Assembly: GCA_011192155.1 (NCBI GenBank)
Contig: DUEK01000006.1
Span: 1-62,827 of the forward strand
DNA from: Thermoflexia bacterium
GTDB taxonomy: Bacteria > Chloroflexota > Anaerolineae > B4-G1
Length of the DNA stretch: 62,827 nucleotides
Direction: 5' to 3'
Part shown: piece after piece, positions 56,728 through 62,827 of the stretch
Layout: every line of letters starts with the position of its first letter
Numbering within the stretch: the first letter of the stretch is position 1
Program-made: the position numbers and the translations under genes
Notes under the pieces: generated by a model
Told to the model about the DNA's origin: nothing
Seen by the model: only the letters and a program-made list of their open reading frames with translations
Databases searched by the model: none

Positions 56728-58659
56728 ATGAATCGACTACCGACCGTACTACTGGTTATTCCCGGTTTCCTGGTCTTGCTCCTGCTGCCGCCGCATTGCG
56801 CCACACCGCCCGCGCCCGACACCGTTGCCTGGCGAGATGCCGCGCGAGATAATGCCCACCGCGAGCGCGACGTCGCCAACCTCTTCACATCTCCAGGCTT
56901 GAGCGCCACGGACGAACTGACGGAAACCATCTACTTGCCTCTTATCTTGCACGACTGGTCACACTTTGCCGACTGGGGCGCCACGGGCGACCTGCTCGGT
57001 TGGGCCGTCGCCGCCGCCGGGGATGTGAATGGCGATGGCTACGCGGACGTCATCGTCGGCGCGCCCAGATACAGCAACGGCGAGACCGAAGAGGGCGCCG
57101 TCTTTCTCTACCTCGGCGGGCCAGTGGGCTTGGCCGCCAGCCCGGTCTGGACGGGGGAAAGCGATCAGTCTTATGCCTGGTTCGGCTATTCCATCGCTGC
57201 CGCCGGGGACGCGGACGGCGATGGCTACGGTGACGTCATCGTCGGCGCGCCACGGTACGACATCATCACAAGCACAGCCACCCTAACGGACACGGGACAA
57301 GCCTTCCTCTACTACGGCGGGCCGGCCGGCATTGTCACTTCTACAGTCTGGACCACCCATACCGCTCAGGCTCACGCTCGCTTTGGCGCCGCCGTCGCCG
57401 CTGCCGGAGACGTGAACGGCGACGGCTTTGGGGACGTGATTGTCACGGCCAATGGCTACGACGCCGAGCAGACGAACGAGGGGGCGGCCTTTGTCTATCA
57501 CGGCGGCCCGACCGGCCTGACCGCTGCCTGGGCCGTCCACCCGACCGATCAGGCCTATGCCAATTTTGGCCGCTCGGCCTCCACCGCCGGCGACGTGAAC
57601 CGTGACGGCTACAGCGACGTCATCGTCGGCGCGTCCTGGTACGATAGCGGCGCCACCGACGATGACCGAGACCGGGGCGCCGCTTACGTCTATCACGGCG
57701 GGGCGGCGGGCTTGAGCAGCACCTCGGCCTGGACGGTCGTAGGCGACCGGCGGGAGGCCGAGTTTGGCATCAGTGTCTCTACCGCCGGGGACGTGAACGG
57801 CGACGGCTACAGCGACGCCATCGTCGGCGCGTACAAGTACACCGAGGATTCCGAACATCCCTGGCGAGAGGGGGCGGTCTTTGCCTATCATGGCGGCGTG
57901 GGAGGCTTGGATACCGCTCCCGCCTGGAGCGCGAGGAGCGGCCAGGAGAGCAGTAAGTTCGCCAGCTCCATCTCTACCGCCGGGGATATGAACGGCGACG
58001 GTTACGCGGACGTCATCGTCGGCGCGTATAACTATGAGGACGATCAACCTCAACAGGGCATGGCCCTCGTCTATTACGGAGGAGCGGAGGGGCTGTCTAA
58101 TAGCTACGCCTGGAGTCAAAAGGGGAATCAACAAGGAGCCGGATATGGCTTTGCCGTCTCTACCGCCGGTGACGTGAACGGCGACACGTGCAGCGACATT
58201 ATCGTCGGCGCGCCCACGTACAACGGTGAGGAACTCGACGAAGGGGCCGTTTTCGTCCACCTAGGGGATGGAGAGTGCGACGCGGCGGCGCGCCCGCGTC
58301 AACTACGCAGCGACGGCTTTACTCCCATCGCGCCCCTGGGCCTTTCAGATTCCGCCAGTGCGGTGCATCTGCAATTGATCGCTCAACCAACGCAGCCTGT
58401 AACCTCGACCAAGTTACAATGGCAACTTGCCCCTCTGGGCATTCCTTTCACCAATGTCTCTGCCATCTCTGGAACCGGCGCTGCCTGGACCACTGTGACC
58501 ACCAACACCGTCGTTCTGAGCCAGACCGTAGAGACTCTCACTGGGGGTGCCATCTACCGTTGGCGCGTGCGCATGCTCTATTGGCCTGGCGACGAGCATA
58601 GCGACTGGTTGTATCTGCCCTGGAATGGCCCGCAGGAGGCCGACTTTCGCACCCCTTAA
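56728..58659 (+). CDS. Exported FG-GAP seven-bladed propeller protein
   Basis: A 643-residue protein: signal segment (about 1-28), the recurrent motif TIYLPLILHDW (about residues 71-81), then seven FG-GAP/integrin-alpha repeats, each with a calcium loop of the form GDVNGDGYADVIVGAP (the second is DADGDGYGD; the last, DVNGDTCSD, is degenerate). Seven copies make a closed beta propeller. The last 120 residues (GGAIYRWRVRMLYWPGDEHS) look like a fibronectin-type domain. It is probably an extracellular adhesion or carbohydrate-binding protein. ATG 56728 has no clear ribosome site. Downstream (58664-58758) AGAAACCAGG and CCTGGTTTCT form a long hairpin. Confidence 0.9.
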   Translation: MNRLPTVLLVIPGFLVLLLLPPHCATPPAPDTVAWRDAARDNAHRERDVANLFTSPGLSATDELTETIYLPLILHDWSHFADWGATGDLLGWAVAAAGDVNGDGYADVIVGAPRYSNGETEEGAVFLYLGGPVGLAASPVWTGESDQSYAWFGYSIAAAGDADGDGYGDVIVGAPRYDIITSTATLTDTGQAFLYYGGPAGIVTSTVWTTHTAQAHARFGAAVAAAGDVNGDGFGDVIVTANGYDAEQTNEGAAFVYHGGPTGLTAAWAVHPTDQAYANFGRSASTAGDVNRDGYSDVIVGASWYDSGATDDDRDRGAAYVYHGGAAGLSSTSAWTVVGDRREAEFGISVSTAGDVNGDGYSDAIVGAYKYTEDSEHPWREGAVFAYHGGVGGLDTAPAWSARSGQESSKFASSISTAGDMNGDGYADVIVGAYNYEDDQPQQGMALVYYGGAEGLSNSYAWSQKGNQQGAGYGFAVSTAGDVNGDTCSDIIVGAPTYNGEELDEGAVFVHLGDGECDAAARPRQLRSDGFTPIAPLGLSDSASAVHLQLIAQPTQPVTSTKLQWQLAPLGIPFTNVSAISGTGAAWTTVTTNTVVLSQTVETLTGGAIYRWRVRMLYWPGDEHSDWLYLPWNGPQEADFRTP

Positions 58660-58758
58660 TCCAGAAACCAGGCTTTTAGGCATCTATTGAGCAAAATATG
58701 CTCGCCGCGCACGCTTTTCAAGGGTCAGAGCGTTTCTTGGGCGAAAAAACCTGGTTTC

Positions 58759-59289
58759 TCAGCGCAGCGACTCCCCAAAAAAGAGGGCAATATCGCGGCT
58801 GGACCAATAGTGATCGTTGTAGCCGCAAAAGGTCAATCCCTGCGAACGGCAGAGCCGAATAGCCGGGTAGTTTTTGGTCTGCACCTCGATCACCAGCCGG
58901 GCTAACTCTTGCTCACGCCCCCACTGGGCTGCGGCCTGCAATAGCATCGTCCCTATGCCGCGCCGCCGCCGGGGACGGTCAACCACCAGATCGCCCACCC
59001 GCGCGATACCCTGCTCAAGCTCCTCGGTCAGCGCCGCGTAACCGCAAACGTGCCCATCCTCCTCCGCCACCAGGAAACCATCCCGCTGCCGCCAGCCCGT
59101 CAACAGTTCCTCGCCCTGGCGGGGGTACTCGACGCGCATTTCGCGGGGCAGATTCGTCGCCCGGAAGGTGGTCGTCAGCACGCCGTTCTCCTCCCGCGCC
59201 TCCATCTGCCAGACGCGATCAGTCGTGTAAGAGTGCTCCAGCGCGATACACGCTTCCAAATCATTTGGCCTTGCCGGGCGTATCTTCAT
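58759..59289 (-). CDS. GNAT-family N-acetyltransferase
   Basis: A 176-residue acetyltransferase. MKIRPARPNDLEACIALEHS is the usual first helix; the acetyl-CoA loop is VVDRPRRRRGIGTMLLQAA, and EVQTKNYPAIRLCRSQGLTF is the region of motif B as in RimI-like enzymes. The substrate is unknown. ATG 59289 follows GGAGC and overlaps the miaA stop (ATGA), so it is the last gene of a coupled operon. Confidence 0.88.
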   Translation of the reverse strand: MKIRPARPNDLEACIALEHSYTTDRVWQMEAREENGVLTTTFRATNLPREMRVEYPRQGEELLTGWRQRDGFLVAEEDGHVCGYAALTEELEQGIARVGDLVVDRPRRRRGIGTMLLQAAAQWGREQELARLVIEVQTKNYPAIRLCRSQGLTFCGYNDHYWSSRDIALFFGESLR

Positions 59290-60236
59290 TGATTTGCTCC
59301 TTGTTTCCCCAACCACTCTCTAACCACTGCCTCAATCTTTGCCGCCGTCGTCTCAGTGACGTCGAACCAGCGGATGGCGGGGTCGTCGAGGCTGAACCAA
59401 TTATACTGGCGACGGATGAAACTATGCGTCGCTCCCTTGATCTCCACCGCAACCTCCTCCAGCGACATCTCCTCCTCAAAATGCGGCTTGAACTGCACGT
59501 ACCCCAGCCCCGACATCGCCGGCAGCTCCCACCTGTACCCCGCCTCCACCAATTGGCGCACCTCGCCCGCCAGCCCGGCGTCCATCATCGCCTCCGTCCG
59601 CCGGTCGGCGCGGGCGTAGAGTGCTTCTCGCTCCATCGTCAGGCCGATTTGGAGGATGCGATAGGGCGGCGGCCGCTTGCCCTGCTGCTCAGAGATGGGC
59701 CGCCCTGTGACCGTGCAGACCTCTAGTGCGCGGACGATGCGGCGCACGTTGTGGGGATGGATGCGGCGCGCGGCGACGGGGTCCAAACGGGCCAACCAGT
59801 CGTGCAGCGCGCCTGCACCCTCGCGCTCGGCCTGGGCCTCCAGCTCGGCCCGCAGGTCGTAGTCGGGCGAGACGCGCGGGATGCGCCACCCCTCCACGAC
59901 GGCCCGCACGTACTGGCCTGTGCCGCCGACCAAGAGCGGCAGTTTGTCGCGGGCGTGGATATCATCAATGGCGGCGTAGGCTTGCTCCTGGAACTCGGCC
60001 AGCCCCACCGTCTCGTCGGGCGCGGCGATGTCAATCAAGTGATGAGGGACGCGGGCGCGCTCCTTCGGCGTGGGCTTGGCTGTGCCGACGTCCATCCCCC
60101 GGTATAACAGGCGCGAGTCGGCGGACACGATCTCGCCATCCAGGCGCTCGGCCAGGTGGAGCGAGAGCGCCGTCTTGCCCACCGCCGTCGGCCCCACGAG
60201 CGCCAATAGCGAATTGCGATCAAGTGATGCTGTCAT
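59286..60236 (-). CDS. miaA: tRNA dimethylallyltransferase
   Basis: A 316-residue enzyme adding a dimethylallyl group to A37 of tRNAs reading UNN codons. ALVGPTAVGKTALSLHLAE is the P-loop, SADSRLLYRGMDVGTAKP the substrate-binding region, and LLVGGTGQYVRAVVEGW and RRIVRALEVCTVTGRPISE complete the signature. Its length is normal. It overlaps yraN by 17 bases and the GNAT gene by four. Confidence 0.95.
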   Translation of the reverse strand: MTASLDRNSLLALVGPTAVGKTALSLHLAERLDGEIVSADSRLLYRGMDVGTAKPTPKERARVPHHLIDIAAPDETVGLAEFQEQAYAAIDDIHARDKLPLLVGGTGQYVRAVVEGWRIPRVSPDYDLRAELEAQAEREGAGALHDWLARLDPVAARRIHPHNVRRIVRALEVCTVTGRPISEQQGKRPPPYRILQIGLTMEREALYARADRRTEAMMDAGLAGEVRQLVEAGYRWELPAMSGLGYVQFKPHFEEEMSLEEVAVEIKGATHSFIRRQYNWFSLDDPAIRWFDVTETTAAKIEAVVREWLGKQGANQ

Positions 60237-60588
60237 ATATCTCTAGCCGCGCCACCCGCCCGGCCCGATCCACCTCTATCGCTGCCAAGCCGACGCGCCA
60301 GTCCACATCGTAGGCGTTCAGGTCGTGCTCGCTCAGGTAAGTGAGCGCCACGTCAATCATGCGCTCCAGCTTGGCCTCCGTCACCGATTCCTCCGGCGTG
60401 CCGAACTCTTGCCCGCGCCGCGTGCGCACCTCGAAAAAGTACCACGCCTCGTCCCGGCGGGCCACGATGTCCACTTCGCCGGCCGTGCAGTGCCAGTTGC
60501 GCGTCACGATCTCGTGACCCCGGCGGGTCAATTCACGGGCGGTCAATTCTTCCCCCTGGCGGCCTAATTTCACCCTGGCGTCACTCAT
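60220..60588 (-). CDS. yraN: YraN/UPF0102 nuclease-like protein
   Basis: A 122-residue protein with the Holliday-junction-resolvase-like fold of UPF0102. LGRQGEELTARELTRRGHEI, NWHCTAGEVDIVARR and WYFFEVRTRRGQEFG show the Glu/Asp/Glu metal triad and Arg of the PD-(D/E)XK type. The role in vivo is unclear. It lies between the GT4 gene (four-base overlap) and miaA. Confidence 0.9.
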   Translation of the reverse strand: MSDARVKLGRQGEELTARELTRRGHEIVTRNWHCTAGEVDIVARRDEAWYFFEVRTRRGQEFGTPEESVTEAKLERMIDVALTYLSEHDLNAYDVDWRVGLAAIEVDRAGRVARLEIYDSIT

Positions 60589-61757
60589 TCTGGCTGGCTC
60601 TCCGCCCGCTGGCGCGCCCGCTCCTCCACCAGCCGTTCGTAGTGAGAGAGCAGCGTGGCCGAGGTGCGGCGGATGTCGTACTGCTCACACAACTCTCGCG
60701 CCCCGACGGCCAGCCTAGCCCGCAAGTCCGGCTCCGTCGCCAGACGGCGCATCTGGGCCGCAAATACATCCTTGTTCTCAGGGCTGAGCAAGCCGTTGAC
60801 GCCACCCACAATCGTATCTTCGATTCCGGGAGAGGGGATGCCCAGCACCGGCAGCCCGGCGGCCATCGCTTCTAGCACGGCCAGCGGGTGCGACTCGCTA
60901 ACTGACGGGAAGGCGAAAAAGTCGCCCGTCGCCAGCCAGTTGGGAATCTGCTCGTAGGGTACCGCGCCCACCAGGTGAACGTGTGAAGCCAACCCCATCA
61001 ACTGGGCCATCTCTTCGAGATCCTCCTCGTCCGGCCCAGCGCCGATGATTATCAAGTGCAGGTTGGGCGCTCCGCTGGCAATGCGGGCAAAAGCGCGCAG
61101 CAAGAAGGAGAGATTCTTCTCCGGCCCCAGCCGTCCCACCATGATTGCCGCCACAGCATCATCGGGCAGCCCCGCGTCGCGCTTTGAGAGCGGCGCAGGG
61201 GGATGCTGAAACCGCGCCACGTCCACCCCGTTGGGAATAACCTCAATGTGGCAAGTCACGCCTAATTCCTGCAATACCTCCTTCACACCCCGTGAAGGCG
61301 CAACGACCAGATCGCATTGAGCGGTGAAATTGGGCAGATAGGCCTCCATGAAAATCCACGAGAGTTCTTCCGGCAGGAAAGGAATATAGTTGCTGGCTTG
61401 CAAGTGATAGCGCGTGTGATTGGTATAGACGACGGGGATATCGTACCGCTTGCCCATGCTGACCGCCTGCCGTCCGCTGACAAAGGGGTGATGCACGTGC
61501 AGCACGTCCATCGTCTTGATCTTCCTCCGGGCGCGGCGGGGGAACCGGAAGTTGAGGTAGTAACCTGTGTCTGAAAGCGGGATGGCCGGAGAGCGGACGA
61601 CGTACAGTTCGTCATCCTCGTAATCTTCGTGCCCCAGCGTGAAGACGAAGACTTTGTGGTCTCCCAGTTTCTCCAGCGTGCGCTTGTGGAGCGAGATAAA
61701 GTTGGTCACTCCGTTTACGACTGGCTTGTAGACCTCGGTCAGTTGCCCGATGCGCAT
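60585..61757 (-). CDS. GT4-family glycosyltransferase, glycolipid type
   Basis: A 390-residue GT-B enzyme. MRIGQLTEVYKPVVNGVTNF, DVLHVHHPFVSGRQAV and VVYTNHTRYHLQ match monoglucosyl-diacylglycerol synthases and PimA-like enzymes; the C-terminal half has AAIMVGRLGPEKNL and the EX7E motif SESHPLAVLEAMAAG. It probably glucosylates a membrane lipid on the cytoplasmic face using UDP-glucose. ATG 61757 begins the four-gene operon GT4-yraN-miaA-GNAT. Confidence 0.88.
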   Translation of the reverse strand: MRIGQLTEVYKPVVNGVTNFISLHKRTLEKLGDHKVFVFTLGHEDYEDDELYVVRSPAIPLSDTGYYLNFRFPRRARRKIKTMDVLHVHHPFVSGRQAVSMGKRYDIPVVYTNHTRYHLQASNYIPFLPEELSWIFMEAYLPNFTAQCDLVVAPSRGVKEVLQELGVTCHIEVIPNGVDVARFQHPPAPLSKRDAGLPDDAVAAIMVGRLGPEKNLSFLLRAFARIASGAPNLHLIIIGAGPDEEDLEEMAQLMGLASHVHLVGAVPYEQIPNWLATGDFFAFPSVSESHPLAVLEAMAAGLPVLGIPSPGIEDTIVGGVNGLLSPENKDVFAAQMRRLATEPDLRARLAVGARELCEQYDIRRTSATLLSHYERLVEERARQRAESQPE

Positions 61758-61849
61758 CGCGCGTGTGCCTCCTCGTCAAATGTGATGGACATGGTAACTC
61801 AGCAGAGAGGGAACGTCAAGCTGGTCGTAGGACGAGTTGCCAAATTGCG

Positions 61850-62782
61850 CTACCGCGACGCGGCGCATTCTTCTTGCAGGATGCAGCGGGCACACTCTGG
61901 CCTGCGAGCGTGACAAACAGCCCGTCCGTGCTCGATCAGGTTGAGGTGGAAGGAATAGTAAATCTCTTCGGGGACGAGTTCCTCCAGCAGCGCGTGCGCT
62001 TTCTCGCGGCTCGTCTTTTCCGGGATCAGGCCTAGCCGGCGCGTGACGCGGTGGACGTGGGTATCCACCGGAAAGGCCGGCATCCCCAGCGCAAACAGCA
62101 GCACGATGGCGGCCGTCTTGGGCCCGACGCCCGGAATACCCAGCAGCCAGGCCCGCGCCTCCTTCAACCCCATCTCTTTGAGGAACCCCAACTCTATCTC
62201 CCCGCGTTCCTCCGTGATGCGTCGCAGCGCGCCCTGGATACGGGGCGCTTTCGTCGGCCCCAACCCCGCCGGGCGGATCGCGTCCACCAGCGATTCCTCC
62301 GGCGCGTCGCGGACGCCCTCCCAGGTGGGGAAGCGTTCCCGCAGCCGCGCATAGGCCCGGTCCCGGTTGACGTCGTTGGTGTTCTGCGAGAGGATGGTGT
62401 TGACGAGCGTTCCGATGGGACTTTGCCGTGAGCGTTCAGCCGAACGGTCGCGCGGATGCCGGGCGTGGTCGCCGTATTCAGAGAGGAGCAGGTCGTGGAT
62501 GTGGAGGATATGTTCCGTCGTCGCCGCCGTAGGGGCGCAGCGACGCTGCGCCCCTACGGCGGTCTGCGCCCCTACAACGTTTTCGTTATCCGATTGCCAA
62601 TTGGCCGGATTGTTCAAAATGTACTCGCGGGTCGCGTTCAATTCCCGCTCGTTGCGGACGATGTGCTCGTAATAATTCCGCTGCCAGACGGGTGCGCCCG
62701 GCGTGCCTCGTATCAGGTTGATGTGTTTGGTCACGGCGGATTTGTACGCCCGCACAATGGCCCCCAACGAACGCGGTGACAC
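61850..62782 (-). CDS. nth: Endonuclease III fused to a RAYT remnant through a REP
   Basis: The 310-residue frame has two parts. Residues about 89-310 are endonuclease III: IGTLVNTILSQNT, the helix-hairpin-helix LLGIPGVGPKTAAIVLLF with the catalytic Lys, FPVDTHVHRVTRRL with the catalytic Asp, and a C-x6-C-x2-C-x5-C iron-sulfur site at the end. Residues 1-68 are the C-terminus of a REP-associated tyrosine transposase (SLGAIVRAYKSAVTK, GAPVWQRNYYEHIV). Between them a REP palindrome is translated. No ATG, GTG or TTG lies in frame between the transposase part and the nth part, so nth now seems to depend on a start within the remnant (GTG 62782 or internal). Confidence 0.85.
   Translation of the reverse strand: MSPRSLGAIVRAYKSAVTKHINLIRGTPGAPVWQRNYYEHIVRNERELNATREYILNNPANWQSDNENVVGAQTAVGAQRRCAPTAATTEHILHIHDLLLSEYGDHARHPRDRSAERSRQSPIGTLVNTILSQNTNDVNRDRAYARLRERFPTWEGVRDAPEESLVDAIRPAGLGPTKAPRIQGALRRITEERGEIELGFLKEMGLKEARAWLLGIPGVGPKTAAIVLLFALGMPAFPVDTHVHRVTRRLGLIPEKTSREKAHALLEELVPEEIYYSFHLNLIEHGRAVCHARRPECARCILQEECAASR
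62529..62575. repeat. REP palindrome inside the nth reading frame
   Basis: GTAGGGGCGCAGCG and its exact complement CGCTGCGCCCCTAC flank one central base (62529-62557); a half copy CTGCGCCCCTAC follows (62564-62575). It joins the transposase remnant and nth and keeps the frame open. Confidence 0.9.
62579..62782 (-). pseudogene. RAYT transposase C-terminal remnant
   Basis: Sixty-eight codons matching the C-terminus of REP-associated tyrosine transposases (IS200-like Y1 HUH family): LGAIVRAYKSAVTKHIN, RGTPGAPVWQRNYYEHIVRN, YILNNPANWQSDNEN. The catalytic His/Tyr domain is not in the window; a REP (62790) sits directly upstream. The enzyme class moves or processes REPs, and REPs of the expected kind bound this fragment on both sides. 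Confidence 0.8.
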
Positions 62783-62789
62783 GTTGGTT

Positions 62790-62818
62790 GTAGGGGCGCA
62801 GCGACGCTGCGCCCCTAC
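62790..62818. repeat. REP palindrome, second copy
   Basis: Identical to 62529-62557: arms GTAGGGGCGCAGCG and CGCTGCGCCCCTAC with one central base. It lies just before the GTG that opens the fused frame. Confidence 0.9.
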
Positions 62819-62827
62819 AGCGGCCTG

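Overview
The window reads as a chromosomal segment of a GC-rich member of the Chloroflexota, most like the Anaerolineae/Caldilineae group. This is inferred, because no rRNA gene is present. The pointers are exported proteins carrying a YLPLxxR-type motif, lamin-tail/DUF11 proteins, DUF2723 and DUF4013/DUF4126/DUF2085 membrane proteins, a B12-dependent ribonucleotide reductase, a stand-alone acyl-CoA mutase large subunit, a bactofilin, no LPS or flagellar genes, and very abundant dispersed palindromic repeats. No tRNA, rRNA, CRISPR array or prophage was recognised.

Layout. 1-8.2 kb: membrane glycosyltransferase, surE, exported proteins, a GT4 glycosyltransferase and two paralogous pentapeptide-repeat genes, one broken. 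8.2-19.9 kb: a large lamin-tail/DUF11/PLD exported protein, DUF457-type membrane hydrolase, cobalamin mutase, response-regulator/GAF/adenylate cyclase, PstS-like lipoprotein, uppP and tgt. 20-26 kb: small membrane proteins, HEAT-repeat protein, YjbQ and UvrD/PcrA helicase. 26.5-36 kb: nrdR-nrdJ, UDP-glucose dehydrogenase, and a sat/cysC - AlkP-superfamily - era operon. 36-42.2 kb: a redox island (two polyferredoxins, acetoacetyl-CoA ligase, LUD/CCG iron-sulfur fusion, MoaD-like protein) that resembles the accessory set of a tungsten aldehyde oxidoreductase without the catalytic subunit. 42.7-51.1 kb: PrsW-type protease, galU, gatCA, then a group of DUF2089, DUF4097, SHOCT-like and MFS genes. 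51-56 kb: tsaC, DUF2723 glycosyltransferase, DUF4446 and bactofilin. 56.7-62.8 kb: FG-GAP propeller protein, a tight GT4-yraN-miaA-GNAT operon, and endonuclease III fused in frame to a RAYT transposase remnant through a REP palindrome.

The second theme is repeat biology. A 162-bp palindromic repeat (R1) has three full copies. One copy carries a 120-bp inverted-repeat element (R3) with an exact 9-bp target duplication, and the other R1 copies supply the empty site. A second R3-type element separates the first ferredoxin from the acetoacetyl-CoA ligase. A 149-bp element (R2) occurs in three virtually identical copies, one abutting a broken GIY-YIG gene. Repeats also sit in frame inside genes: seven 30-bp units in era, short direct repeats in pcrA and the DUF2723 gene, and a REP in nth.

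Functionally, galU and ugd feed UDP-glucose/UDP-glucuronate to the glycosyltransferases; uppP, bactofilin and the DUF2089/DUF4097/SHOCT group suggest envelope maintenance; nrdJ and the mutase both require adenosylcobalamin. Coordinates are exact where start and stop codons were read; domain positions are approximate. Family names rest on motif recognition, as no database search was possible.
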